DNA from: Chlorocebus sabaeus
Taxonomy: Eukaryota; Chordata; Mammalia; Primates; Cercopithecidae
Reading direction: 5' to 3'
Assembly: GCF_047675955.1 (NCBI RefSeq)
Contig: NC_132928.1
Span: 46,556,889-46,620,888, forward strand
Length of the DNA: 64,000 nt
The notes under the pieces: generated by a model
What the model was told of the DNA's origin: nothing
The model's database searches: none
The model's input: the letters and a program-made list of their open reading frames with translations, nothing else
Position numbers and translations under genes: made by a program
Shown: positions 50,449-61,520 of the stretch, in pieces
Layout of the letters: each line of letters opens with the position of its first letter
How positions within the stretch are numbered: position 1 is the first letter of the stretch

Positions 50449-50456
50449 TCCTTCAT
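50449..50456 (-). promoter_or_regulatory. LAMC1: miR-205 seed match in LAMC1 3'UTR
   Basis: TCCTTCAT on the plus strand is ATGAAGGA in the transcript, an 8-mer match to the miR-205 seed. It lies about 400 nt after the stop codon, close to the proximal poly(A) candidate, so short mRNA forms could retain it. Function is inferred from the match only. Confidence 0.4.
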
Positions 50457-50852
50457 AGAAACAAGAGTACTGAGACTGAGGAGGTTCTGCTGGTATCGAT
50501 GAGACAGGGGAGGGCTACTTGCTCTGCCCCAGCATACACGGGCTCACACGATGTGCTTATGCCACTGTACAGTAATGTAGGATGCCACGTCCTCACGCAA
50601 ATCAGAAGGGAAAGTGTGGGTAAGGTAGCAACGTGAGTGGAAGAGAGACTTTATTAGATAAAACCCTTTGTTCCCGATTCAGGATGTTTAATTTGCTTCT
50701 CTTTAAACTTTGTGACTTTTCCTGGTTCAAAAGGACAGTGATGGACAGCAGCAGAGGAGTGGGGTCTGAAAAATGCAATCTTTGTGTCAAGGCACTCTGT
50801 GGCCTCACAACTGCCCCTGTCAGAGGGATGCTGCCTTCCAGCCCTAATGACG

Positions 50853-51109
50853 CTAGGGCTTTTCAATGGACGGGGTGTTGAAGCAGCCAGATGGTAAGGT
50901 CTTCCTGATGTCTTCCAGATTGCGAATGTCCTTCATGATCTCCTCGATATCTCGATTATAGTCCATGATGGCAGCCTCCTGCTTCTTGGCTTCATTCTCC
51001 AGGTCAGACACTTTCCTATCAAGATCGCTGACCTTCATTTCATCTTTGGCTTTGTTTAGGGTGCCTTCAATCTCGTTTAGCTTATTCAGGTCCACTGTGT
51101 CGAGCTGCC
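50853..51109 (-). CDS. LAMC1: LAMC1 exon 28, coding part and stop codon
   Basis: The exon follows CTCCAG, completes the Gly codon and encodes 84 residues ending GCFNTPSIEKP, followed by TAG at 50853-50855. The C-terminal features of gamma-1 are intact. The Cys codon at 50883-50885 is the residue known to form the C-terminal disulfide with the beta chain. The Glu codon at 50862-50864, third residue from the end, is the glutamate known to be needed for integrin binding by gamma-1 laminins. The same exon continues as 3' untranslated sequence to about 48050. Confidence 0.97.
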
Positions 51110-51764
51110 CTGGAGGTCAGAAAGTACACAGAAGAGAACAGACACCTTCAGGAAGAATGATCCCTTCACAAGTACCTCCACTAGTCTCTAGGCCCAGCAG
51201 CTGCCACTCTGCACAGGCAGCCCTGCAAATGTAACTTGCAGATTGTCGATGTCACACAATGGTATAAAATACGCAAACCAAGTACAAACGCTGACCTAAC
51301 CCAGCAGGGATAGGTCTGAGCATATAATTAATATCAAGCTGGGTGTTTTTTTCTGAGACAATGGTTTTTTGCAGAATGTTTCCTAAATGCACAGCTACCA
51401 TGTTCTAGACCTTAAGCTTCACTTGTGGTTTTGAGGGTCATCTGATAACATTTAATACCTTTTCCAGGTGTATACATGTAAGCTATGTGTCATTTTAGTG
51501 CCATCAAAGATACACAAATCTCTAAGATCCCTAATCCCTCAGCTCTTAGAGATTCCAGGGAAGATGGGTTAGTTTTAGAAGCTCACTTTCTGCTTTCAGG
51601 AGTTAGACACTATTAGGAGCCTTCCTATGGAAAATGGCCAGGAGTAAAATGCTGAAATAATTTCAATTGGTCTTCACTTTAAGCTTAGCAAGAAAAAGAG
51701 GCTCTTTGGAAAGAAATGAAACGTTTCCATAACAAACAAAAGCAGACACAATGGACAGCATTTC

Positions 51765-51915
51765 ATGCATACTTGATTAAAGTCTCACAAAACCATTTTA
51801 CATCAGTGATTCTCAGATGTTAAATAATTTGCTCAAGTTTGCACAGCTTATAGGCAACAAAGCAAATACACTAACCCGAGTCAGACTAATGTTAAAAGTC
51901 TACCTGTTCCACAAA
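51765..51915 (+). mobile_element. MIR in LAMC1 intron 27
   Basis: AAGTCTCACAAAACCATTTT, AATTTGCTCAAGTTTGCACA, CCGAGTCAGACTAATG. Confidence 0.55.
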
Positions 51916-52335
51916 AAGCTTTCTCTTCTAGCTTACTTTCATTTTATATCCATCTGTTGGTACATAACTTATTCTTGACATTTGAGACCAATAAAAAATA
52001 CCCCTGTAGCCCCCCACCAAAACAAAATGCACCAGGCTTTAAATGCTAGCAAATTAAAATATAATGCCTTGCTACAAAGAGTCCTGGCTAGAGTGCTGAC
52101 AGTTTATAACGGAGTCCGGTGACAAAAATGCATCTGTCCCAAAATGAAGCCTGCTCCCTATCACCCTACCAAACGGGATTAAAAGAAGGTTTCCGTATGC
52201 ATAGATTTCCTTGAAAAATCAAGGTTTTTCTCTCTTTTGGCATGAAAGCTTTCCCCTCAACAGATTGTGCTTACTTAGCAAATGAAGAGAATTCCAGGCA
52301 GTAAAGTCATGACCAGTTTTAAGTGTTCTTTTTCA

Positions 52336-52620
52336 TTTTTTAAATTGAGACAGGGTTTCGCTCTGTTGTCCAGGGTGGAGCGCAACAGCTCACTATCACC
52401 TCAAACTCAAGTGATGCACCTGCTTCAGTCTCCTGAGTACCTAGGACTACAGGCGCATAGCACCACACCCAGCTAATTTTTAAAATATTTTGAAGAGACG
52501 AGGTGAGATCTCCACCGCTATATTGCCTAGGCTGGTCTCAAACTCCTGGCCTCAAGCTATCCTCCTTCCATGGCTTCTTAAAGTACTGGGATTACCAGTG
52601 TGAGCCATCACACCCAGCCT
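52336..52620 (-). mobile_element. Old Alu (AluJ-like), LAMC1 intron 27
   Basis: Highly diverged antisense Alu, same direction as the gene, ending GTGAGCCATCACACCCAGCC. Confidence 0.85.
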
Positions 52621-53135
52621 GTGTTCTTTTATTCTACTATTGAAATTCTTTACTTTAAATCCCTTAAAGATACTGCCAGCAAGATGAGTTAAGAAAAATC
52701 ACTCTTTAGTTATACAATGATACTGGACCATAAATGCCACCCTAGCTGGCAATATATCTTCAAAATACAAAAAGAAACTCCTCAGACCACAATGTTCTAT
52801 TTAGGGCAAGGTCCACAGAAGGCACCTAGTAAGTGCTTGTCACATTAACACGGCCTAAAGCCATGATTCAGGTCACACTGTAAAGCTGACAAATCGTCAG
52901 TATGGTAAAGAAGCAAGTTGCTCTTAAAGACCCTACTGTGCAAGACAAACACTGATTTTATAAGGCTTTCAAAAATAAGCAAGAGCAAGAGGAAATATTA
53001 ATAATTTAATTAATGACTTAAACGGGATTCATGTAAACCTGTATCATCTGCTTTTGAGTCAACTGTACTGTATCAGATCCCAAGAACAGTACAAAAGATT
53101 CAGAGACTGACAAAAATGACTCTATAGCTACGTAC

Positions 53136-53235
53136 CCAGCTGTTCCAAGAGGTCATTAATAATGCTGAGGAGGCTAGTAACAGAGTTCTTGGCTTTTCTG
53201 GCATTGATCTCGGCTTCTTGAGCAGCCTGTGAAGC
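53136..53235 (-). CDS. LAMC1: LAMC1 exon 27
   Basis: The 100-nt exon follows CCCTTACAG and encodes 33 residues, ASQAAQEAEI through NDLLEQL, about 1492-1524, plus one base of a Gly codon. The donor is GTACGT. The hydrophobic heptads (VTSLLSIINDLLEQL) are strong coiled coil near the end of domain I. The intron between this exon and the last contains an old AluJ-like copy (52336-52620) and a MIR fragment. Confidence 0.95.
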
Positions 53236-54576
53236 CTGTAAGGGAAAAATGAGGCAAAAAGTCCTGACTGTATGTTTTCATCTTCTTTAAATCTTTTTTC
53301 CCAATGACCCAACAAATTTAAATTTGCGGATTTTCTTCCCTTTTCTAACTTAGGAAATTGAAATCTCTTACTGCCTTTTTTCTTTTCTTCCCCGGTGGGG
53401 CTGCTGCATATCTTCATATTGAGGATGTTATTATTTCTACTTCATCAAAGTTACGAGTAGGCAGTCAGGATGCCTACACTCACTAACTCACTATATTTGT
53501 ATGTCAAAAATTATCTCCTTTTCTCACGTTCTCACTCAATAATATATGGAGGTATATGCATAGTAAAACCTATTAAGCAGAAACAAGTTATTTTTTAAGG
53601 ATGATTACAGAAACTATGTTTCAGAACCAAAACATGTCCTTCGGGACACTCTTAGGAACTTATTAGAAATGTCCTATTCTTTGAAAATTTTCATAGTTAA
53701 GTAAAGCTCTTCTGTAAACTCCCCTTCCACATGCAATGACCCAGCCACAATACCCCTGACACACATACTCGTTTATTGGGGCAATATAATTTACATTTTA
53801 AAAACCAAACAAAGGTAAATACACTTGGGAAATTCCATGAAACCTGAACAAATAACTGTGCATGAGTCATAGGAAACAGCAATGGAAGAGGAAGTATCTA
53901 AGTACCAGAAAACAGATGTTCTCACAAATAAATCTAGTTGAGATTTAAGTGAGTGGCTTTGAGCCTCTTACCACATAATTGCTTTTCCTAGTTTTGGGTC
54001 AGGACAACGTAAACATTTTAGGATCAAAACAATGTGAAGATTTAAAAAAGAACAAGAAAACAAGGCAAAAAAACCTTCACAAATAAATGATTAATCTCTG
54101 TCCAAATGGCAGCTGTCCTTATTGAGCATCCACAAACTTGTCTGCGAGTATAAAACGAGGGAGAAAGGACCGTGCCAGGGCCGGCCAAGAGCGATGTCCC
54201 TGCATTTAACCTGTGGTCTCCAGCCTCCTCTTTCAAAAGAATGAAGCTATAAACCTTCATTCTTCTGGTTAAAAAATACATTACAGACTCAAATAATACT
54301 GGCCAAATGTTGGCCTTTCAGAATTGACAGAAATACAAATGAGATAGTACATGTGAGGGTGGTTTGTTTCCTTAGAAGTTATTTACCAAAAATAATAAAA
54401 GATCTTCTTTTACCCTTTGACCTAAACCAAAATCCTTTTTTTGAAGTTCCTAAAGAATACACTGTTTTCTTTTTTCAATATGTTTTAAATCTAATGTTTC
54501 TATAACCATATTAAAAATGAAATCCATATATGCTCAACATATGTGAGAAATATCTATTTTTTTAACTTTATATTAA

Positions 54577-54824
54577 TTTTTTTTTTTTTTTTGAGATGTG
54601 GCCCAGGCTGGAGTGCAATGGAGTGATCTTGGCTCATCACAACCTCCACCTCCCAAGTTCAAACGATTCTCCTGCCTCAGCCTCCTATGTAGCTGGGATT
54701 ACAGGCGCCCACCACCATGCCCACCATGTTGGCCAGGCTGGTCTCGAACTCCTGACCACAGGAGATCTGCCCACCTCGGCCTCCCAAAGTGCTGGGATTA
54801 CAGGAGTGAGCCACGCACCCAGAC
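54577..54824 (-). mobile_element. Alu with central deletion, LAMC1 intron 26
   Basis: Antisense; the segment between ACCACCATGCCC and ACCATGTTGGCC is missing (about 40 bp), apparently through the short CCACCATG/ACCATG repeat. Confidence 0.9.
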
Positions 54825-55780
54825 ACCTTTATGGGAATTTTTACTTGAGCCACACCATGACAGACAAAATAAGGATAATGCAAACCAACACCCACCCCCC
54901 ACCCCCACCTACAAAAAGCATAATAAAATCAGGTGTTTGCACAGGGAGAGTTTCTTTCATCACTTCCCTAGAGTCTTCACTAAGATTAACAGGCTTTGTA
55001 CTTCTTTTTTCCATCCCAAGGTGAAAATGACCCACACTGAGGGACTCTGTTTTTTGGCAGCAGTGAACAAAGGCCTCTTCCTTGCCACTAAAAGTGAGCA
55101 AGTAAACAAGTTCACGTATGTCATTACCATGATTGCTACACCCAACTGGAAAAAGAATATTCCTACTGTGACTCCATTAAAGTCGTTTCAAAGCAAAATA
55201 TAGCATAGAACAGAAAAATGGACCTTAGTTCTTCCTTGGGCCATTCATTGACAAGTCAATTCTGTTATAAACAGTACCTTGCATATACATTACCACAAAA
55301 GGTGAAAAATTAAACTAGATGTAAGTTTCATATGTTTTGGTTGGGTGGTGGACAATGCTATCTTCAAAAATTTCTTATATACAAGAAACCTGTCTTTGTC
55401 TCTAAGGAGCAAGGTGCTGGGAGAACAAGAATAGGAGGAAAATTAACTTTTCGCTGCATTCCTTTTTTAATAACATTTATGAATTACCCATTGAAAAATA
55501 TAAACACATACTTTTTAATGTCCTAAAACCTCAAACATGTAAAATGATGTTTTACTTTTAACTGAGTAACTTTGGGACACAACAACTGTGCAACAAAAAT
55601 ACCTGGCAGAAGATCCAAATTCTTTGTCTTCTATGTAAGCTACTAACCCAATTCTTGACGAGACAACGTGATGAAAAACAGAAGTCAATATAAAAAAGAT
55701 CCTTCTTAACAAGTGGGGGATCTTTATTATTAAACACTGTTCACTTTCTGCCAATGAGCAAATATACCAAAACCTCTTAC

Positions 55781-55939
55781 CATCCCTGCCATCATCATGT
55801 CCTGGTCAGCGTCATCTTGTTTTCGCTTTAGCTCTTTTTCTGCTTCCTGTAGTTGCTTCAACATATTGTTCACCTCATTATCCAGATCTGTAACTTCTGC
55901 AAAAGTTCTTTCAGCTTCTGCCTTGGTGCTGGTGGCATT
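55781..55939 (-). CDS. LAMC1: LAMC1 exon 26
   Basis: This 159-nt exon encodes 53 whole codons, NATSTKAEAE through DMMMAGM, about residues 1439-1491, between the acceptor GTGCCTAG and the donor GTAAGA. Asn-Ala-Thr at the start is a glycosylation sequon created at the junction with exon 25. Symmetric phase-0 boundaries make the exon skippable in frame. The three-Met run is distinctive for gamma-1. Confidence 0.95.
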
Positions 55940-56994
55940 CTAGGCACAAAAGCAAATTGCAATTTTTTTGAAAAAGCTTTCCTTTTTCTCAAGTATACTC
56001 CCATTCCTTTTATAATTTGTAAAATGGCTCAAAAATATAATCCAGAAACAATAATATATTGATTTATACTATCTCATGACTTACATTATCAATTTGGGTT
56101 ATAAATTATAGTAAAAAAAAAAATTACTACCCACATGATAACATTTTGTATTTTATCTAGCACTTTCATTTGTATCCTCTTCTTTAATCCTGGAAACTTC
56201 TTTTCTATTATTGCCATTTTTAGTTGGGGTTACACAGATAGCAAATAATAAACATTTAATGGCATACACTTTCTACAACATCATATTGATTAGATGCTTT
56301 CACTGAGATAAAATTTAAATTCAAAGCTAGCTTGGTTTCTTCTTGGCAGTTCATCATAATGTACAAAAAGACCACAATCCTAAAATATGAGTATTTTATA
56401 AAAGCCTACTGTTCTAAGGAAACTAAGAGGTTTCTGAGATTCTTAAGTATCTAATTCTAAAATTGCTCCAATCTCTCTTTTAAACAAAACAGACTGACCT
56501 TGAAATAAGAGAAAGCCAGACTAAAAAACATTATTCTTTAAGATGAATCCTAGCAGTGGCAGCTATGGGAAGGAGTAGCTTCCATATGGCGATATGCTTG
56601 AAAGGGGGACTTGAAAGTTGTATTGGTAAGGCACACTACATAGTATTGAAATAAATACCACCTGTCTGGGTCAAAGAAGAATGTTTATTTAGAAAAAGTC
56701 TGATTCTTTGTGGGAATGGTCTCTACAGACCTCTGAAGCCAGACCTCACACTGAGACACAGTAGAAATTTTAGAGTAAAGCACCCTTTTACTGATTCCCC
56801 CTCCTCAATCAATGTGGATACCTACTCTCACACCTAGTCAAAAGAAAAAAAAAAAAAAAGACAAATATGGTTTAAGACAATTTTACTGAAGTTCAGGGGA
56901 AAAGTCTGCAAGGGCTCTGAGGGTCTGGAAAGAAACTGGAAGGTGACTAGAGAAAGGTATGGGCAGGGACTCTTGGAGAAGAGGAAACGCACAC

Positions 56995-57194
56995 CTTTTG
57001 GACAGCGCTCGCAATCCTCTCCGCCTCATGGGCCTTGTTCTTGGCCTCTGTGGCGTCCGCCGCAGCGTTGCCCAGGGCCTGCTGGGCTTCCCTGGTCTTT
57101 TCATTGGCTTCAATGATGGTCTGGTTGATGGCAGGAATCTTCCTTAGTGCCTCCTCTGCGGCCGTCTTGTTATCGTTCACGCGCCTATCAAAAT
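56995..57194 (-). CDS. LAMC1: LAMC1 exon 25
   Basis: The 200-nt exon follows CGTTTCAG and ends at donor GTGTGC. It completes the Asp codon and encodes 66 residues, FDRRVNDNKT through IASAVQK, about 1373-1438. It contains an Asn-Gln-Thr sequon and the gamma-chain signature REAQQALGNAAADATEAKN. I recall Thr and Ser in human where this copy has Ile (INQTII) and Asn (ALGN). If correct, these are species substitutions in exposed coiled-coil positions. Confidence 0.95.
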
Positions 57195-57474
57195 CTGAAA
57201 CGAGTTCAAGGACACATTTGAGCTAAACTCCCAACAAGTAAAAAGGGGGCCTTTCAGGGAGTTCCAACTGAATTTTGTTTTTGAACAATGGAAGCCAGGG
57301 TAAAAAATGGAAGACAGCACGGGCTGAAGTTTTAGAAATTACACATCTCTACAGAAAAGGTCTCCCAGGTAGTGTTACAGAAATGTTCCCCGTTTCTGGA
57401 AATAGAATTCTTACTTGAACAATGTGCTTTAAAATGCAGAGTGCTGGGCATCCCATTACCACTACCTCAACCAT

Positions 57475-57671
57475 GATTAAAAGCTGCAATTTATTTAGTG
57501 TTTACTGTGTGTCGGGTACTGAGTTAAGAGTTTTGTGTCTTTGACATAAAATAGGCTGTATGATTTTTATAAGAAAATTGAGGATTAAAGAAGTTAGATG
57601 ACCTGTGGTGCAGGGTGCAGGGTTTTGAACCAAGACCCCCTGACATTAGAGCCCATACTTTGAAATACTAC
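57475..57671 (+). mobile_element. MIR, LAMC1 intron 24
   Basis: TTTATTTAGTGTTTACTGTG, GTCGGGTACTGAGTTAAG and GGGTTTTGAACCAAGACCCC; cut on the right by an Alu. Confidence 0.75.
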
Positions 57672-57976
57672 TTTTTTTTTTTTTTTTTTTTTTTTGAGAG
57701 ACAAGGTTTCACTCTGTCACCCTGGCTGGAGTGCAGTGACACAATCACTGCTTACTGCAGCCTTGACTTCCTGGGCTCAAGGGATCCTCCCACCTCAGCC
57801 TCCCAAGTAGCTAGGACTACGGGTGTGTGTCAGCATGCCTGGCTAATTAAAAAAAAAAAAAAAAATTGTAGAGATGGAGTCTCACTATATTCCCCAGTGA
57901 GAAACTGGTCTTGAACTCCTGGCCTCCAGGGATCCTCCCTCCCAAAGTGTTGGGATTACAGGCCACCGTGCCTGGC
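57672..57976 (-). mobile_element. Alu, LAMC1 intron 24
   Basis: Antisense diverged Alu inserted in the MIR. CCCATACTTTGAA and CCCATACATTCAA flank it. The central linker is an A18 run at 57849-57866. Confidence 0.9.
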
Positions 57977-58190
57977 CCATACATTCAACTAGTATCCTGT
58001 AAAGCATCCTGTAAAGCTTCTCTATTTATAGAACCTATGACTATTTTATCAGACATGAATTCACAGTTGCTCAGTGAATTGGTCACATTTCTCTTCTGTC
58101 TGGGGTGAAGAAAAAAAAAACCAATAAAGCATCAGATGCCACTGGCAGAGAAAATGAAAGATAATCTCCATTTACCTATGTAAGTTCTCT

Positions 58191-58489
58191 TTTTTTTTTT
58201 TTTTTTTTGAGATGGAGTCTCGCTCTGTCACCCAGGCTGGAGTGCAGTGGCTGGATCTCAGTTCACTGCAAGCTCCGCCTCCTGGGTTTACGCCATTCTC
58301 CTGTCTCAGCCTCCGGAGTAGCTGGGACTACAGGTGCCCACCACCTTGCCCGGCTGGTTTTTTGTATTTTTAGTAGAGACGGGGTTTCACCGTGTTAGCC
58401 AGGATGGTCTCGATCTCCTGACCTCATGACCCGCCCATCTTGGCCTCCCAAAGTGCTGGGATTACAGGCTTGAGCCACCGTGCCTGGCC
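58191..58489 (-). mobile_element. Young Alu of Old World monkey (AluYR) type
   Basis: Near-intact antisense Alu with a perfect 12-bp target duplication, TGTAAGTTCTCT, at 58179-58190 and 58490-58501. In sense it has GGCTCAAGCCTGTAATCC, GGCGTAAACCC, GAGATCCAGCCACTGC and AAAAAACCAGCCGGGCAAGG, changes that I associate with the AluYRa/b lineage of cercopithecid monkeys, not with human AluY. Confidence 0.8.
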
Positions 58490-58741
58490 TGTAAGTTCTC
58501 TAAATAGGCATCTTGATTATGTGAGTTTGCCTAATAAGAAAATATCTTTAAAAAAAAAAAATCCATACTGAAGTATGCAGGGATAAAATGACATGAGTTC
58601 TGGGATTTCTCTTTGAAATGCTTTAGCATAAAAAAAGTAGGGAGCTGGGGATGAAGTAATAAATATGGTAAAAGTTGTAATTTAAAAAAAAATCACTCTA
58701 GTGGTAGAAGCATTTGCCCCTGTTATCTCAGCCTTTTCTAC

Positions 58742-58856
58742 CTTTCAAGTTGTTGAGAATGTCATTAGCTTCTTGTAAAGTATCACGTCCCTTCTTTGCA
58801 GCTTCTTCGGCGAGGGCCTTGGCAGCATCAGCTCGGGCTAGGAGTTGGTCTGCGGT
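58742..58856 (-). CDS. LAMC1: LAMC1 exon 24
   Basis: This 115-nt exon follows TTTGCAG and encodes 38 residues, TADQLLARAD through NDILNNLK, about 1334-1371, plus the first base of an Asp codon. The donor is GTAGAA. The Ala-rich heptads (ADAAKALAEEAAKK) are characteristic of laminin gamma domain I and resemble the gamma-2 paralogue. The downstream intron carries the young Old World monkey-type Alu at 58191-58489 and an older one at 57672-57976. Confidence 0.95.
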
Positions 58857-59091
58857 CTGCAAACACATGGCAGATGAGAGGATGAACCCTCAAAGCAAAT
58901 CCCTTCTGTCTCCTGGACAGACAAGGCTCTCCAGAGGTGCTACCCTGAGACTTGCCAGCATACAACATGTTAGGGTGCTCTCTCAGCACTATGGTCTGCT
59001 GTCTGCATCAGAGAGACAAGATCACCACAGACCCATTTGGACTGTTCAAATGTTGCCTCAAGAAATGAAGCCACCTGCAAATCAAACCAAC

Positions 59092-59241
59092 CTGCTGTTC
59101 AGTCTTTCCTTTCTCCAGAAGGTTCTTGACTTCAAGTTCCTTCCCTCTCATGTCTTCTCTGAGGTCCTCATAATCTTTCAACTTCTGGTCAATCAGACGT
59201 TCCAGATTCTCAGCTTCCATCTTTATGTTATTTGCTTCATT
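59092..59241 (-). CDS. LAMC1: LAMC1 exon 23
   Basis: The exon is 150 nt and encodes exactly 50 codons, NEANNIKMEA through KGKTEQQ, about residues 1284-1333. The acceptor is TTTTCACAG. The donor, GTTGGT after CAG, departs from GTRAGT at positions 3 and 4 and is the weakest in this gene section. The encoded segment is charged helix with regular Leu and Ile positions. One residue in ENLERLIDQK is Arg where I recall Gln in human, but that comparison is from memory. Confidence 0.95.
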
Positions 59242-59389
59242 CTGTGAAAATCAAGTAAGATCACTACACTTTGGATAAAACATTTAAACTAATGAAAAGG
59301 TAGGCTTAGGAACTCTGTAACACCTAATACTCAATTGATATTTTTAAAAGAACTGCACAGATCAAGATTTTATGGGCTTTCTTTTTTTT

Positions 59390-59645
59390 AAATGAGATAT
59401 TTTAGACTCACTGAAATTCACAGCATCCACATACAGTTTGATGAGTTTTGACAAACGTATTTCTGCATAACCAACACCCCAATCAAGATACAGATTTCCA
59501 TCACCCAAGAAGCTCCCTTTTCTCCCTTTCCACCTGATCTCTACTCCATCTTTCCAACACTGTGCCTGCCATTGTTCTGATTTTTATCATCATAGACTAA
59601 TTCTGCCTCTTTTCTAATTCTAAATATACAGAATCAGACAATCTG
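59390..59645 (-). mobile_element. L1M fragment, LAMC1 intron 22
   Basis: Antisense old L1: TTTTGACAAACGTATTTCTG, ACCAACACCCCAATCAAGAT, GATTTCCATCACCCAAGAAG. Confidence 0.6.
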
Positions 59646-60068
59646 TACATGTCTGAAGAGACCTAAACCTTTATGATAAAAATCAAGTCAACACCTCAGA
59701 TATAAGAAGTGAAACTTAGTAAATCTCAAGCTTAATGCAAAAAATACACCATTTATACAGAGCTTGGAGTGAGGATCCATGATTAGAGTACAGATATTAA
59801 ATAAAATCCTACCAATTCCAAAATATTTTACCTGCCCCACAACATCCTGCTACAGTTCTTTAATTAAACCATTCTCTCTTATTTCTCTCTAGGTCTCTAC
59901 TAGACAGAGCCTGGGAGTAAATGTCTACATGTACTCTGTTTTAACCAATTCAAATGTATTATAATTTGGATTTGTACTAAAGACTTAGGAGTGATTGTTC
60001 ATATCATTAAAGTAGTCTTTGCTATTTAATGTTTACAATCACAGGATTCTTTATCTTGACAAGTGTTT

Positions 60069-60204
60069 GTTTTTGTTTTTTTAAGAGATGGGGTCTCACT
60101 ATGTTGACCAGGCTGGTCTTGAACTCCTGGCCTCAAGCGATCCTCTCACCCCACCTCAGCCTCCCAGGGTTGGCATTACAGGCGTGAGCCACCATATCTG
60201 GCTA
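60069..60204 (-). mobile_element. Partial Alu, LAMC1 intron 22
   Basis: A single antisense left-type arm, GAGATGGGGTCTCACTATGT to GCGTGAGCCACCATATCTGG, about 136 bp; a monomer (FLAM-like) or truncated copy. Confidence 0.8.
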
Positions 60205-60352
60205 CCTTGGTAAGTTGTATTAGCGTATGTGAAATAGACTCAACTTTACCAGCGAGTCAGTGGGAGGACAGAGGGAGGTGCAGAGCAGTCGGCTCTCACA
60301 TAGACTTGGGGGAGAGACAGGGTGGGGCTGTGCGTACAGGCTGCCCCCATAC

Positions 60353-60497
60353 CTCTAGTGTCTCAGAGTCCAAAGGGCTCAGCTGAGCTACGCTGGCATA
60401 GATCTCCACAGCTTTGTCACCGGCCCTTTTGGCCTCCTCATGTACTCGGGCAGCTTGTTTTTCCAGATCCTGTGAGATGTTCTTCGCTTGTTCATAC
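60353..60497 (-). CDS. LAMC1: LAMC1 exon 22
   Basis: This 145-nt exon starts after CTTAG, completes a Lys codon and encodes 48 residues, YEQAKNISQD through SETLE, about 1236-1283. The donor is GTATGG, weaker than consensus. Asn-Ile-Ser is a potential glycosylation site. The composition (Ala, Glu, Lys, Gln) is typical of laminin coiled coil. Downstream in the intron are a partial antisense Alu (60069-60204) and an old L1 fragment (59390-59645). Confidence 0.95.
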
Positions 60498-60689
60498 CTA
60501 AGATACAAATAATGTGATTTAATGACAACTTAGCTGCTTTTAGCATCTTAATGTTAACCAGATTAACATGATCATGTGATAATATGCCCAAAACCTCAAA
60601 GGAAATGCTACATTAAAATGTTTGCATTTTAATAACAACATTTTGCATATTTACATTTTCTCTTATCATTTCTATTTATACTGTATGGC

Positions 60690-61014
60690 CTGGCGGGTGC
60701 GGTGGCTCACACCTGTAATCCCAGCACTTTCGGAGGCCAAGGTGGGCGGATCACCTGAGGTCAGGAGTTTGAGACCAGCCTGGCCAACATGGTGAAACCC
60801 TGTCTATACTAAAAATACAAAAATTAGCCTGGCGTGGTGGCAGGTGCCTATAATTCCAGCTACCCGGGAGGCCAAAGCAGGAGAATCACTCGAACCCGCG
60901 AGGCAGAGGTTGCAGTGAGCCGAGATCACACCACTGCAGCCTGGGGGACAAGGGCGAGACTTGGTCTCAAAAACAAAAAAAACAAAAAAAAAAACAAAAG
61001 AAAAAGAAAAATTT
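60690..61014 (+). mobile_element. Alu, LAMC1 intron 21
   Basis: Alu opposite in direction to the gene, with an (A)nC/(A)nG tail. In the LAMC1 transcript it reads as antisense Alu, the orientation most prone to exonisation; no exon is indicated. Confidence 0.92.
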
Positions 61015-61382
61015 TTCTATAATGTATGGCTTACCATATATTTTCTTATTTCAGACACCCTTTAAAGATGTGTAGTTCAATTATGTTTCCTCTACTTACT
61101 CTATTATATTTTTTTCTCTTCTTCATTTGTGCAGAATTTTAAGTATCATGGCTCATCTTGTTACTATTCTCTGTAGTTATAACAGTAATTGAATTAAACC
61201 AAATCTCTGTGGCTCCACATGCCCTTCTCTACTTACTGTGCCATTTCAAAAGCATGATTAACAAAGGAAATCTTACTGCATGAATGCATGCCCTGAATCC
61301 ACCAGCATTTAATTTTTCATTGAATTAGTGTTACTTACCAGAACATCTGAAGGGGTGTAAACCACTTTTAAATTATACTCAC

Positions 61383-61520
61383 TTCCTATTAAGCTCTTCA
61401 ATCTCAAATGCTGTTTGATTTTCTCCTGCCAATGTCCTCAAAAGCAGGTTGTATGCCTCAGTTGATGTATCATTGGCTGTCTTTGCCACTCGAACAATGT
61501 CATCAGCTTCCTGTTTATGA
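61383..61520 (-). CDS. LAMC1: LAMC1 exon 21
   Basis: The 138-nt exon lies between the acceptor TGTATAG and the donor GTGAGT. It finishes the split Arg codon, encodes 45 residues (HKQEADDIVR through EIEELNR, about 1190-1234) and leaves two bases of a Lys codon. Two N-glycosylation sequons are visible, Asn-Asp-Thr and Asn-Gln-Thr. Heptad spacing of Leu, Ile and Val residues supports continuous coiled coil. Its length is a multiple of three and both boundaries have the same phase, so skipping it would leave the frame intact. Confidence 0.95.

Larger units (their letters stand above)
48050..50852 (-). other. LAMC1: LAMC1 3' untranslated region
   Basis: About 2.8 kb lies between the stop codon and the terminal poly(A) signal. 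It is free of Alus, unlike the flanking introns and intergenic DNA, which fits selection on an exon. The length agrees with the long (about 7.5-8 kb) LAMC1 mRNA I recall. It contains internal AATAAA hexamers on the sense strand at 50650-50655 and 50338-50343, a miR-29 seed match, a miR-205 seed match and a G-rich tract (sense) at 49413-49428. Short open frames inside it have no coding support. Confidence 0.85.

Noticed and set aside
54596..55203. 142- and 201-codon plus-strand frames
   Set aside because: Both begin inside an antisense Alu and run into LAMC1 intron 26 on the strand opposite the gene.
58714..59247. 177-codon plus-strand frame
   Set aside because: It is the antisense shadow of LAMC1 exons 23 and 24 and the intron between them.
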